Below, piece by piece: positions 24,645 to 37,259 of a stretch of DNA of 64,000 nt. Position 1 is the first letter of the stretch, and each line of letters starts with the position of its first letter. The notes under the pieces were generated by a model. It had not been told where the DNA came from, did not search any database, and was given only the letters and a program-made list of their open reading frames with translations. Source of the stretch: Triticum aestivum. Lineage: Eukaryota; Streptophyta; Magnoliopsida; Poales; Poaceae. The DNA lies in contig NC_057795.1 of NCBI RefSeq assembly GCF_018294505.1, positions 227,276,826 through 227,340,825 on the forward strand. Reading direction: 5' to 3'. The translations under genes were made by a program, and so were the position numbers.

Positions 24645-26169
24645 TGATGACCCACAAGTGTAGGGGATCTATCATAGTACTTTCGATAAGTAAGAGTGTC
24701 GAACCCAATGAGGAGTAGAAGGAAATGACAAGCGGTTTTCAGTAAGGTATTCTCTGCAAGCACTAAAATTGTAGGTAACAGATAGTTTTGTGATAGGATA
24801 ATTTGTAACGAGTAACAAGCAATAAAACTAAATAAGGTGCGGCAAAGTGGACCAATCCTTTTTGTAGCAAAGGACAAGCCTGGACAAGTTCTAATAATGA
24901 GAAAAGCGCTCCCGACGACAGATGGGAATTATTGTCAAGCTAGTTTTCATCACGCTCATATGATTCGCGTTTGTTACTTTGATAATTTGATGTGTGGGTG
25001 GACCGGTGGTTAGGTACTGCCCTTTCTTGGACAAGCATCCCACTTATGATTAACTCCTATTGCAAGCATCCGCAACTACAAAAGAAGTATTAAGGTAAAC
25101 CTAACCATAGCATGATACATATGGATCCAAATCAGCCCCTTACAAAGCAACACATAAACTAGGGTTTAAGCTTTTGTCACTCTAGCAACCCATCATCTAC
25201 TTATTACTTCCCAATGCCTTCCTCTAGGCCCAAATAATGGTGAAGTGTCATGTAGTCGACGTTCACATAACACCACTAGAGGAGAGACAACATACATCTC
25301 ATCAAAATATCAAACGAATACCAAATTCACATGACTACTAATAGCAAGACTTCACCCATGTCCTCAGGAACAAACGTAACTACTCACAAAGCATATTCAT
25401 CTTCATAATCAGAGGGGTATTAATATGCATTAAGGATCTGAAGATATGATGTTCCACCAAATAAACCAACTAGCATCAACTACAAGGAGTAATCAACACT
25501 ACTAGCAACCCATAGGTACCAATCTGAGGTTTTAGTACAAAGATTTGATACAAGAGATGAACTAAGGTTTGAGAGGAGATGGTGATGGTGAAGATGTTGA
25601 TGGAGATCGATCCCCTCCCGATGAGAGGATCATTGGTGATGATGATGGTGATGATTTCCCCCTCCTGGAGGGAAGTTTCCCCGACAGAACAGCTCCGCCG
25701 GAGCCCTAGATTGGTTTCGCCAAGGTTCCACCTCGTGGCGGTGGAGCTTCGTCCCGTAAGCTTGCTTATGATTTTTTCCAGGGTGAAAGACTTCATATAG
25801 CAGAAGATGGGCACCGGAGGGCTGCCAGGTGGCCCACGAGGAAGGGGGCGCACCCTGTAAGGGTGGGCGCGCCCCCCACCCTCGTGGACGGTGGGTGGCC
25901 CCCCTCAGGTATTTCTTCCGCTGAATAATTATCATTAATTCCAAAAATGACTTTCGTGGAGTTTCAGGACTTTTTCGAGCTGTGCAGAATAGGTCTCCAA
26001 TATTTGCTCCTTTTCCAGCCCAGAATCCCAGCTGCCAGCATTCTCCCTCTTCATGTTAAACCTTGTAAAATAAGAGAGAATAGCCATAAGTATCGTGACA
26101 TAACGTGTAATAACAACCCATAATGCAATAAATATCAATATAAAAGCATGATGAAAAATGGACGTATCA
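24645..26169 (-). repeat. 3' LTR of C
   Basis: The plus-strand ends are TGATGACCCACAAG and GGACGTATCA, 1525 bp. In the first 360 bases I count about 16 differences from the 5' LTR at 58322. It contains the GC-rich block GGGTGGGCGCGCCCCCCACC (around 25861-25880), which forms a short palindrome. Confidence 0.9.
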
Positions 26170-26185
26170 ACTCCCCCAAGTTTAG
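26170..26185 (-). promoter_or_regulatory. polypurine tract of C
   Basis: The minus strand reads AAACTTGGGGGAGT immediately upstream of the 3' LTR. This is the plus-strand DNA priming site expected for a Gypsy element and it fixes the orientation. Confidence 0.75.
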
Positions 26186-28425
26186 ACTTCGCTTGTCCTC
26201 AAGCGGAAGCCGATATCAAAAAATATGTCCACATGTTTAGAGATAGAGGTGTCGATAAAAACAAAATACGGACATGAGGGCATCATGATCATTCTTATAA
26301 CAGCAACATATATAGATTTTGTCATATGACTTCTTATGCTCAAGTAACAATCTATTCACAATGTCAAGTACGAATCCGAAACTTCATTGAAAACTAACAA
26401 ACTGTAATCTCAGTTATTGAAGCAATTGCAATTTATCATAACATTGGAAAGAGTCAATATAAGAGCTTTTCAGCAAGTCCACATACTCAACTATCATTTA
26501 GTCTTCCACAATTGCTAACACTCACGCAATACTTATGGTTATGGAGTTTTAATCGGACACAGAGAAAGATAGGGGCTTATAGTGTTGCCTCCCAACGTTT
26601 TACCTCAAGGGTAATGTCAACAATAATAGTTCATGCTAACTTACATCCAATTGGATATATATATATCAGGATCTTTCCAACACGAGGTGCTTGCCAAAGG
26701 ATAAAATAAAAAGGGAAAGGTGAAGATCACCTTGACTCTTGCATAATGTAAAAGACATAAAGTAAAAGTTAGGCCCTTCGCAGAGGGAAGCAGAGGTTGT
26801 CATGTGCTTTTAGGGTTGGATGCACAAAATCTTAATGCAAAAGAATGTCACTTTATATTGCCACTTGTGATATGAACCTTTATTATGCAGTCCGTCGCTT
26901 TTATTACTTCCATATCACACGATCATATAAAGCTTATTTTCTCCGCACTAATAAGTCATACATATTTAGAGAGCAATTTTTATTGCTTGCAACATGACAA
27001 CTTACTTGAAGGATCTTACTCAATCCATAGGTAGGTATGGTGGACTCTCATGACAAAACTTGGTTTTAGGATATTTGGAAGCACACGTAGTATCTCTACT
27101 TGGTGCAAGGAATTTGGCTAGCATGAGGGGGAAGGGCAAGCTCAACATATTTGAATGATCCATGACAATATACTTTAACTGAGATGTGAGAAAACATAAC
27201 CCATTACGTTGTCTTCCTTGTCCAACATCAACTCTTTAGCATGTCATACTTTAATGAGTGCTCACAATCATAAAAGATGTCCAAGATAGTATATTTATAT
27301 GTGAGAACTTCTCTTTCTTTATTACTTCCTATTAATTGCAACAATGACCAAAACTATGTTTGCCAACTCTCAACAACTTTTATGTATCATACTCTTTATG
27401 TGTGAAGTCATTACTATCCATAAGATCAATATGAACTCTTCTATTTCTTTTTATTCTTTTATGCACTTAAGATCATAGCAAGATAGCAAAGCCCTTGAAT
27501 CAACACTAATCTTTATTATATATAGCTCACAGACTCGATTACATAGAGGGATCACAAAGCAAAACTCAAAACTAAATCATACCACAACTTTATTCTAGTA
27601 GATCAAGATATTACCAAAAGGATCGAACTAAGTAAAACGGTAAAGATAGGAGTGTGATGGTGATACGATACCGGGGCACCTCCCCCAAGCTTGGCAGTTG
27701 CCAAGGGGAGTGCCCATACCCATGTGATTATGTCTCCTTTGCTGGTGAAGAAGGTGGTGATGATGATGGATAGTCGCACATCGAGCATAGAAGCTCTTCC
27801 AATTTATGGATAATGCCCTTAAGTGCGACGATATGATCCTTCAACAAAATAGTTTCCTGTGTGAGATATTTGTTTTGTATGCAAGCTAACTCAATCATCT
27901 TGAAAGCTTCAATCTCAGTTGGGGTAAAGAGGCTAGGTAGAGGTTGAGGGATGTTTTCTTATTCTCCCGCCGGAGCTTGATCCTCCATGGCCTTCTTGAT
28001 CCCTTCATCCTTGTTGATCTCCTTAGGTTCTTCTCTTTTCAGCTCTATCTTCAATAGCCAAGCATCCTTGTCTTCATTGTTGGAGGAGGGTGCCGTCATG
28101 ATGCTCTCGATCTATCAAAAAAATAGCTCGAAACAAAGACAGAGCATATTTGCATGATACAGTGGTCAAAACCTTCGGGAGATTATATATTGAATTTTTA
28201 CCGACCAAAAGAAGTAACGTGCAAGACAATGGAGTCCGGAGGGCACACGAGGTGCCCACGAGGCAGGGGGGTGCCCAGTAAGGTAGGGCGCGCCCTCCAC
28301 CCTCGTGGACGCCTCGTGTCCTTCCCGAACTACTTCTTATTTTCCTATTTTCTTAAATATTCCAAAACGGAGAAAAATTGCTATTAGAACTGTTTTGGAG
28401 TCGGTTTACTTACCGTACCACATAC
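26186..28425 (-). other. non-coding tail between integrase and 3' LTR of C
   Basis: About 2.2 kb with no reading frame over 80 codons on either strand. Athila-like elements may carry an envelope-like gene here; I see no trace of one. The GC-rich segment at 28236-28320 (CGAGGCAGGGGGGTGCCC and GTAGGGCGCGCCCTCC) repeats the style of the palindromic block inside the LTR. Confidence 0.55.
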
Positions 28426-29043
28426 CTATTCCTTTTCGGATTCTAAAACATTCTGGAAAGTGTCCCTTATGTATTCCTCCGGGGTCACGGTTTCGATAAT
28501 ACTAGTTTCAACATTTATAGGATTACCTGAGATATAATGTTTGATTCTTTGACCGTTTACCACCTTCGGATTTGTGCCTTCGAAGTTTTTGATTTTTATG
28601 GCACCAGAACGATAGACCTGCTCGATAATGTAAGGACCTTCCCGTTTAGAGAGAAGTTTTCCTGCAAAAAATCTTAAACGAGAGTTGAATAGCAACACAT
28701 AATCACCTATGTTAAACTCAAGCTTTTGTATCCTTTTGTCATGCCATCTTTTAACTTTTTCTTTAAACAGCTTGGCATTCTCATAGGCTTGGGTTCTCCA
28801 TTCATCAAGTGAGCTAATGTCAAATAACCTCTTCTCACCGGCAAGTTTGAAATCATAGTTGAGCTCTTTAATAGCCCAATATGCCTTATGTTCAAGTTCG
28901 AGAGGTAAGTGACATGCTTTTCCATAAACCATTTTATATGGAGACATACCCATAGGATTCTTATATGCAGTTCTATAGGCCCATAATGCATCATCAAGTT
29001 TCTTGGACCAATTCTTTCTAGATCTATTAACAGTCTTTTGCAA
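28426..29043 (-). pseudogene. integrase C-terminal part of C
   Basis: A 205-codon open frame continuing the integrase: LDDALWAYRTAYKNPMG at the start, then the Athila-typical YGKACHLPLELEHKAYWAI, and GDYVLLFNSRLRFFAGKL with YIIEQVYRSGAIKI in the chromatin-binding SH3-like tail. It is separated from the catalytic core by a TAA at 29046-29048 and a one-base frame change, so the integrase would be cut after the core. The frame itself is otherwise clean. Confidence 0.8.
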
Positions 29044-29045
29044 AA

Positions 29046-29513
29046 TTATTTGAGCTCTCTATTACTCAATTCTACTTGACCACTAGACTGTGGGTGATAT
29101 GGAGATACAATTATATGATTAACGTCATACTTAGCAAGCATTTTACGAAACGCACCATGAATAAAATGTGAACCACCATCAGTCATGAGATATCTAGGGA
29201 CTCCAAACCTTGGAAAAATAACTTCTTTAAGCATCTTAATAGAGGTGTTATGATCAGCACTACTAGTTGGAATAGCTTCTACACACTTAGTAACGTAATC
29301 AACAGCAACTAAAATATGTGTATACCCATTAGAGGCAGGAAAAGGTCCCATATAATCAAAGCCCCAAACATCAAATGGTTCAATAACGAGAGAATAATTC
29401 ATAGGCATTTCTTGACGTCTACTAATTTTACCAATTCTTTGACATTCATCACAAGACAAGACAAACTTACGGGCATCTTTGAAGAGAGTAGGCCAGTAAA
29501 AACCAGATTGCAA
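29046..29513 (-). pseudogene. integrase catalytic core of C
   Basis: 155 codons. The second half of the zinc-binding region (CDECQRIGKISRRQEMP) is followed by the DDE core, with Asp in WGFDYMGPF, Asp in LMTDGGSHF and Glu in SSGQVELSNRELK, so all three catalytic acids are present. The usual YHPQSSGQ stretch is intact. The enzyme would insert element cDNA into the chromosome, but the frame ends at a stop directly after the core. Confidence 0.82.
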
Positions 29514-30062
29514 TACCTTATGTGTAGTTCTGTCTCCAGCGTGGTGTCCTCCATATGCCTCGGAGTGACACTTGCGTAGGATATGTTCCTATTCATGCTC
29601 AGGTACACAACGTCTAATAACACCATCTACTCCTTTATAAAGGTGTGGGTCATCCCAGAAGTAATGTCTTAAATCATAAAAGAACCTTTTCTTTTGCTGG
29701 TATGTGAAACTAGGTGGTATAAATTTAGCAACAATGTAATTAGCATAATTAGCATACCATGGAGCAGTACGAGAAGCATTTATGACCGCTAATTGTTCAT
29801 TAGGAAAGCTATCATCAATAGGTAGTGGGTCATCAAGAACATTCTCTAACCTAGACAAGTTGTCTGCAATGGGGTTCTCAGCTCCCTTTCTATCAATAAT
29901 ATGCAAATCAAATTCTTGTAGCAAGAGAACCCATCTAATAAGTCTAGGTTTAGCATCTTTCTTTTTCATAAGATATTTAATAGCAGCATGATCAGTGTGA
30001 ATAGTTACTTTAGAATCTACATTATAAGGTCTGAACTTATCACAAGCAAATACAACTGCTAA
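29514..30062 (-). pseudogene. RNase H C-terminal half and integrase HHCC region of C
   Basis: It resumes exactly at the TAA target site of the CACTA element and reads [23 protein letters not shown] (RNase H), [31 protein letters not shown], then the linker before the integrase zinc finger. A TAG at 29589-29591 interrupts the frame just before the HSEAYGGHH zinc-binding part. The N-terminal half of RNase H lies 25 kb away at 55139-55400. Confidence 0.85.
30060..30062. repeat. target-site duplication of the CACTA element, left copy (TAA)
   Basis: TAA precedes CACTACAAAA here and follows GTAGTG at 55139-55141. Three bases is the standard length for this superfamily, and removing element plus one copy leaves C's pol frame continuous. 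Confidence 0.93.
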
Positions 30063-31400
30063 CACTACAAAAAAATACACTTCCGTGATGATATGTGTTT
30101 GTCACAGTAGGTCGCATTTTTTGTCATGCATGTACATCCATGACAAATTTATGACAGAATCAAGATAGTCATACCTGTGCTGTAGAAGTGTTCCATGACA
30201 TTACCAAAATTATCATCACGGAAGTGTCCACTTCCATGGTGATAAATTGCGCGTCATAGAAGTGCTTTCGTCAAGGGTGACCGACACGTGGCATCCACCG
30301 TAACGGAACGCTGTTAAGCTATCGGGCCTGGTTTTGGATTCGATAACCCGTTAACAGCCCCGACCAATGGGGATTTTCCACGTCTAAAATCATCATTGGC
30401 TGGAGGAAACACGTATCTGCTCATTGCTGGGACAGATGTCATCCACTCATTGGATAGAAGGCGCCTATGATACGTCGACACATGGCACGGCCCAACAGAG
30501 GCCCATTCCTGTGAAAAGGCCGGCCCGTTTGACTTGGTCAAAAGGTGGCAGGCCAGCCCATGGAAAGCCTGTTAACGGCATGTTCGCATATAGCCCATTT
30601 ACAGCCCGCTAACCCAAGGCCTGTTACACCCTATTCGAATTCGGCCCAGTAGTGTCATCTGGGCCATCCAATATGATTCTAGCCCATTTTCACTTCTGGC
30701 CCATGTATGGCCCATGACGTCTTTCGGCCCATATGAGGCCCTATGTAACTCTTGGCCTATTAACGGCCCGTGGTGAAACTGGCCCGTAATGAAAAGTGTA
30801 TCACTTTACACCCATTAACGGCCCGTGGTGAAACTGGCACGTATAGAACAGTGTATCACTTTATACCCATTAACGGCCCGTTATTCCGTTAGGCCGTTTC
30901 CAGCCCATGTTATCTTTCGGCCTTCTCAGAGCCCGTTTATTCTTGGGCTCATTTCCAGCATTCGTTTACATACGGCCCGTTACTGTCATTTTCTGCTTGT
31001 GGGCCAAATTCAGCCCGTGGTTACAGTCGCCCGTTTGTGGTCCGTTAATATGTTAGGCCGTTTTCATAGCGTCATCAAATACGGACTATTAACGATGGCC
31101 CGTTATGGTCGGCCCATGAACGGAGGATTCCAACTCTAGCCCGTTTACGACCAGAATGCGGTCTGTTTGGCCCATGTTTGGCCAATCGATCATACGGCCC
31201 ATATAAGGCCCATTGATGATACGACCCATAGAAGGCCCATTGTTTCTACGGCCCGTAGAAGGCCCATTGTTTCTACGGCCCGTAGAAGGCCCACTGTTTG
31301 TACAGCCCATAGAAGGCCCACTGTTTATACGGCCCGTAGGCCCAGTGTCACTACAGTAAATATTAGCCCATGGGTATTGTGGCCTAGTTTTTAAAAATAG
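30063..31400. repeat. left terminal and subterminal repeat region of the CACTA
   Basis: After the terminal repeat come GTCATAGAAGTG-type motifs, then about 700 bp of GGCCCRTT/TTAACGGCCCGT motifs in both orientations. A unit of about 66 bp containing AACGGCCCGTGGTGAAACTG occurs twice at 30760-30890. Such arrays are the cis-acting part of CACTA elements. Confidence 0.8.
31194..31345. repeat. 27-bp tandem repeat in the CACTA subterminal region
   Basis: About six units of ACGGCCCGTAGAAGGCCCA plus TTGTTTCT, with anchors at 31221, 31248, 31275 and 31302, exactly 27 apart. The central units are nearly identical. Confidence 0.85.
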
Positions 31401-31659
31401 GTTATTGCAGCCACTAGAAAACCACAGAAAAAGAACTGCACTGACTACAAGCAAACAAATAAATAAGACAACAAGGAAATAAATAAGCAAGCAACTTACA
31501 CTAGGCTATCACGGCTATTACACATATTACATCCACTGGGCATCAAAGTTCGCCACCCGTGCAAATATAGGGCACACAGCAGCATATAAACGCCGCAGCA
31601 AAACAAGTCCAGAATTGAAACCACTTCAGAAGAGCTCAAGAAACAATATCCTAGGTACC

Positions 31660-34600
31660 CATAATGCTGGCAAGATGCTTAGCAAGCTTATTAACTTTCT
31701 CTTATTTGGCGCTTAAGTCCTCCAGCGCTTGCTGTTGCACCAAAAAGTATGCATCTGAATTCTGCAGGGACTTCCTCAGTCCTTCGGCTTCCTATCGCAT
31801 ACATCTGATCGATGTCTTTCAACTTGAAGTTGAGACTCAAGAAGCCGAACTGGTTCAGGAAACGAGTTCGAAGAGGTGGTGCCAGCAGTGGTAGCCAGTA
31901 ACTCGAACACTACATCAAGACCGGACTTTGGGGTTGTCTCAGTGTCTTCAATATAGTTTTTATCAGCTTTCTTGGAGACCAACAGGGATGTCTCACTATC
32001 TTGAACCTTATCTGCATTACTTCCTTTACCATTGCATAACAGGGTACTCTTCTCCAATATTTTATCCACATTCTAAAAGAGAAACAAACAAACACATCTC
32101 AGGTTTACAATGTAGTATATGAAACTCATTTTGGTAAACCAGTTCAGTAGTAAGGTGGACAAGATAACAGCATGAAACAAACATATATCTATGTAGTATG
32201 GTCACTGTATGGTCTATATCATTCTAGTTTATGTTGCCAAATCAAGATAGATATAGTTCGAATCATATCTATTTAAGACAAAGCAACATAGACAGAATAT
32301 AAGTGTGGGAAACTACACAGCAATAACAACACTTGTAATGTGCATGGCATGAGAACATAACTGTTTATTCAATTGAAACTGAAATCAACATAGAGCAAGT
32401 TACAACAGCAAACAACCAAACACGTTGAAGAAACAGGTTTAAAACATACCTGTTGCGCCATTGGAGTTTCAATTGCATCCTTCAAATTTGAAATTGGTTG
32501 GTATCAGTAAATACAATGATGCAAGAGCAAAGTAGTATGAACCATAGCTACGGAACCTAACCTGAGAACAATTCTTCTTCTGCTTTAAGCATTGACTTCG
32601 GGTTCGGAGTGGTGGTCCTCATGATTTGGGCACTACAGTTGCCTTACTAACTGCTTTTGTTTGGGTGCTCTGTGGTGGAGACGGTGCTGTGTCAACGGGA
32701 ACTGGGTGTCTATTTGCTGGGGTTGGGGTTAGAAGGGGTGTAGCTGGTTCTCTGTCCAACTGGGTAGGGTACAATCTGCATGAGTGTGGGTTATGTGTGG
32801 TAGGGCTGGTTCTTGGGCAAGTACAACCGTGGTTCTATCTGCATCGACAAGTAGCACGATCTTTTCTAAAGACCGTGTTTTTACTCCCACAGATACTGCC
32901 ATCACTCCCTCCAATTGAAATGGCTGATAAACAAGAAAAGTAATTGAATGTACAGACATGGTAAGATAGACAGGTGCAATGGATAAGAGGGAAGAAAACA
33001 GGGCATGAAATAATTCACATTTATGTTGTATAAGCAAACAGAATAGCAGGACATAATTTCACATATATGATGGCTAATTAAACAGGATGGCATGACACAA
33101 TTTCACATGTATGATGGCTAACTAAATAGGATAGAATGACATACTTCAAAGCATGATGACTATGTAAACAGGATGACATGATATAACTATACGATGTGTC
33201 TATTAAAGTGGTTGGCATGCCATAAATCACAAACATGTCATAGATGGAAACATGATGGCATGATATAATTCACGGATAGAATGACATAATTTAAAATATG
33301 ATGACTATGTAAACAGGATGAGATGATATAACTATATTATGTCTTTAGAAAATGGGTTGGCATGCCATAATACAGATACATGCTATCTATGTAAACATCA
33401 TGGCATGATATAATTCAAATATATGATTTATATACTAAGGAAGTGAGCAGAGGGCAATCGCATATATGATGTGTCAACTAAGGAGATGGCATTCAATATT
33501 GTGTATATGATGTAAAAATTGAGCATTGCAATACAACATATGCATTATATGAGTAATATAATCCTGCCAAGTTTGAGCATACACCTCAGGGGGATAATAG
33601 GACTTGTCATCTGCCTCTAAATCCTCCTCTAAAGAGCTATCTGTAACCAGCAAGATATCTGCTTCAGCAGGTAGCATTGTCTGCTCTGAAGACCTTGTTT
33701 TCACTCCAGATTTCTCCACCACCAATTCAAATGGCTGATGCACAGGAAGAGCAGTTGAATATACAAACATTGTCGACAAAAGCAATGAGAAATACAAAAA
33801 AAGGACGGCATGATATAATTCACATATATGACGCTTGCCTAAACAGCATGGCATTGCATAATTCACATACATAATGCCTTGCAACAAGACAACATTGCAT
33901 AATTCACATATATAATGTCTTTCAACAAGATGGCATTGCATAATTCACATATATGGTAATTAGACACTAAACAGGTGGCATTCACACAAAGCATGTCTAA
34001 ACTAAGCAAATGACATAGCAATGCAAGATACCATACGCATGATATGAGCAACATAACCCTGCCAAGTTAGGGCCTGCACCTCAGGGGGGGGGGGAATATG
34101 ACTGGTCATCTATCTCTGAATCCCCCTCTGAGGAGCTATCGGTAACCAGCAAGACATGTGCTTCGTCAAATAGCATTGTCTGCTCTAAAGACCTTGTTTC
34201 CACTCCAGATTTTTCCATGACCGTGACGAATGGCTGATGCACAGGAAGAGTAGTTGAATGTACTAAAATTGTTAACAAATTTAACACGTAATAAAAAAAT
34301 GATGGCATGATATAATTCACATATAAGATGACTGGCTAACCAGGGTGGCATTGCCAAATTCACATATATGATGCCTGGCTAGACAAGATGGCATTGCATG
34401 ATTCACATATACGATAAAGAAACTAAACAGATGGCATTGACACAAAGCATGTCTAAACTAAGCAGCTGACATCTTTATTGTATACAGTAAGCAATGCAAG
34501 GCACCATATGCATGATATTACCAACATCAGCATGCCAAGTTAGAGCGAAGACCTCATGGGGTAAATAGGAGTGGTCTTCTCCTTCTGAATCCCCCTCATA

Positions 34601-34760
34601 ATAGTTATCTTCCTCTTGATTACGATCCGAAATGGGTGGAGGGGGACTACCTTTGCGCCCACCATGGAACAACGTCTGCATGAAATTTTATTGCCACGCA
34701 AGGCGCGTCTCTTTTGCTCTACATGATCAGTTCCATTGTGTACAATAACTGGCATGCATA
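31660..34760 (-). pseudogene. tnpA-like region with tandemly multiplied exons
   Basis: Short minus-strand frames repeat one peptide theme. KSGVKTRSSEQTMLPAEAD with LLVTDSSLEEDLEADDKSYY is at 33580-33720. Similar pieces are at 34081-34215 (KSGVETRSLEQTMLFDEAHV), 32800-32890 (GVKTRSLEKIVLLVDAD) and 34550-34680 (GDSEGEDHSYLPHEVFALTW). Between them lie spacers with the CATGATATAATTCACATATA theme, itself repeated. A further frame at 31776-32069 (SKKADKNYIEDTETTPKSGL) may be the 3' end. This looks like a gene whose exon-plus-intron unit was duplicated three or four times. Assignment to TnpA rests on position in the element, not on a recognised domain. Confidence 0.5.
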
Positions 34761-36430
34761 GGAATAAAACATAGTGAGATTATGTAAGGAGTGCATGCAC
34801 AAATCCAGAGTGATGGTAGCAAACTGTGGATAGACCCAAAACCAATGATAGCAGGCAGATAATAGCTTTAGTTAAAAAATACAGATAATGGTTCCTTTAA
34901 TGTTTGTTTGCACCCAACATGAAACTCATAGTAGACACCGGAGATTAACCAGATAGTAGACAGATAGTACTGATTGCTGCCCCAATATGTACCCCACAAC
35001 CATTTAAAAACTCAAGTTTCAGCATTAGTTTGGACCTGACTCGGAGTTTAATAGGTGAACACGACGATAATGTAGCATGCCATCATATTAAACGACGCAT
35101 AACGTAAGCAGACACAAAAGAGTGCGACCTCTCTTGCGGACCCGTGTAGTCCTCAAGGTCATCTGCTCAGTTGATGATGGTAATGCAGTTGTCATGGCTG
35201 CCGGCGGTGGGGAAGAAGATCTGAGGTGGCGAAAGACAGTCTAGAGAGCGGATCCTTGTTGTGGTGAACCCTTTCATCATTGGAGCAGCTGAGCTGGGGT
35301 GGAACACAGCGTCGCGGGAGCAGGACAAACCACACAAGGTTTTCTTTGTCACATGTCTGTAACAGAAGTAATTGAGTAAGGGATATTTTGAATTTGAGGA
35401 TTCTAACAATGCAGGGATGGGAAATAGACAGGAATAGGATAGGAATGCACGTGCAAAACAGAGAATTTAAAAACACAGGATTTCTGCCAATCTGGGTGTT
35501 TGATTCACAACAATTGGATGATCACAGGATGCAAAAAAGCATGGTGAGATTAAGTCAAACCACAAGAAAATGTATGGTTATAATGCTATTATGCTACTAT
35601 CTCTTAGTCTTGTGCTTGATGAATAGGAATACGAAAAGGAGGAGAAGTGGAAATTAGAATTCCTATGATTTTTTTTCAAGGAGACACTAAAGGAACAAAT
35701 CCTACAGTTTTCCTTCGCTCCATTCCTTTGCACCAAATTCATGAAAAGTAGTACCATAGGAAACTTTCCAATTCCTATGTTTTTCATTCACTTTTCCTTT
35801 CAAGCACTGGCGATTCTAGTAGGCAGGCTTGAGCAAGGAAAATCCTACACTAAAAAATGTATTTGTGCTACTTCTATTACTTTGGACCCAGGCCACTGCC
35901 ATATTAGCTCAACTCCCAGGCCCATCGACAAATGCACAGCTCAAACGCACGGAGATAAATAATGATGGCGTTCAAGAGAGTCCATCATGGATAGCTAAGT
36001 TGCCTGGTACCTCACTACTTGTCATATAGTAGGATAAAACAATCGTATTTCCCCTTACTACGAGTGCTCAGTGGATAATATATATAACATGTAGAGTAAA
36101 AAAGAGATGCAACAAGTGTACAACCTCTTTGGCGAAGCCATGTCGATCTCAGCGTGATTGGGTTGGCCGGTGAGGATGCTCCGGCTGACTTGGCTGTCGG
36201 AGGAGGGGAAGAAGATCTTAGGCGTCTGGAGATGGAGCCCGGGGTACTGCTCCGCTGTGATGGAGGGTTTCGTCATTGGAGCAGCTCCGGTGAGTTGTAC
36301 GACGCCGAGGCTGAAGTAGGACAAGAGAGACAACGAACAACGTTAACCTGAGTGGAATTCTAATAGCATCTCCAATACATGACGTAAAATACATAACCAC
36401 AAAGTGCTAGATGTAAAATACATCAGCCGC
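34761..36430. other. CACTA interior with a duplicated exon-like block
   Basis: The segments 35190-35310 and 36185-36310 share GGGGAAGAAGATCT, a CATTGGAGCAGCT core and the surrounding order. On the minus strand both read SCSNDE...H...DLLP. The remnant at 10660-10720 outside the element is a third copy. No long open frame is present. Confidence 0.5.
35385..35815. mobile_element. putative MITE
   Basis: An AT-rich stretch begins with CAGGAATAGGATAGGAATGC-like sequence and closes with TTCCAATTCCTATG...CTTTTCCTTTC, giving loosely complementary ends. Its wording resembles grass MITEs of the 'gattcaaaggaatttt' type, as at 40106. Exact ends and target duplication were not found. Confidence 0.35.
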
Positions 36431-36436
36431 TCATCT

Positions 36437-36535
36437 CTGAACTTAACTATCTAAACTGAACTTAACTGTCGAAACTGAATTTTGCTGTCGAAACTGAATT
36501 TTGCTGTCGAAACTGAATTTTGCTATCGAAACTAA
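36437..36535. repeat. 19-bp tandem repeat, about five copies
   Basis: The unit is CTGTCGAAACTGAATTTTG, with two or three near-perfect copies and diverged ones at the left edge (CTATCTAAACTGAACTTAA). Confidence 0.8.
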
Positions 36536-36702
36536 ACGCACTAGCAAGGTGAGGCTACACATCGGCCGACTGACTTCTTCATCTCTGGTTAGTCGATTTT
36601 GCAGCCGTTGGATACGAAATCAAAGGCCCGAGGTTCATCTTCAACCTCCACCCCCCCCCCTGAGCCGCTAGCCACCACCGGCCAAACAACAGCACCCCGC
36701 CG

Positions 36703-37259
36703 NNNNNNNNNNNNNNNNNNNNNNNNNNNNNNNNNNNNNNNNNNNNNNNNNNNNNNNNNNNNNNNNNNNNNNNNNNNNNNNNNNNNNNNNNNNNNNNNNN
36801 NNNNNNNNNNNNNNNNNNNNNNNNNNNNNNNNNNNNNNNNNNNNNNNNNNNNNNNNNNNNNNNNNNNNNNNNNNNNNNNNNNNNNNNNNNNNNNNNNNNN
36901 NNNNNNNNNNNNNNNNNNNNNNNNNNNNNNNNNNNNNNNNNNNNNNNNNNNNNNNNNNNNNNNNNNNNNNNNNNNNNNNNNNNNNNNNNNNNNNNNNNNN
37001 NNNNNNNNNNNNNNNNNNNNNNNNNNNNNNNNNNNNNNNNNNNNNNNNNNNNNNNNNNNNNNNNNNNNNNNNNNNNNNNNNNNNNNNNNNNNNNNNNNNN
37101 NNNNNNNNNNNNNNNNNNNNNNNNNNNNNNNNNNNNNNNNNNNNNNNNNNNNNNNNNNNNNNNNNNNNNNNNNNNNNNNNNNNNNNNNNNNNNNNNNNNN
37201 NNNNNNNNNNNNNNNNNNNNNNNNNNNNNNNNNNNNNNNNNNNNNNNNNNNNNNNNNNN
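36703..37259. other. assembly gap (557 N)
   Basis: Undetermined bases. The left side is CCACCCCCCCCCCTGAGCC-type C-rich sequence and the right side soon becomes CAG/GAG-rich, which would explain failed sequencing. Reading frames that appear to cross the gap are meaningless. Confidence 0.99.

Noticed and set aside
26186..28425. Possible envelope-like gene downstream of C's integrase
   Set aside because: Searched for because some Athila elements have one. Only frames under 80 codons without signal peptide or transmembrane pattern are present.
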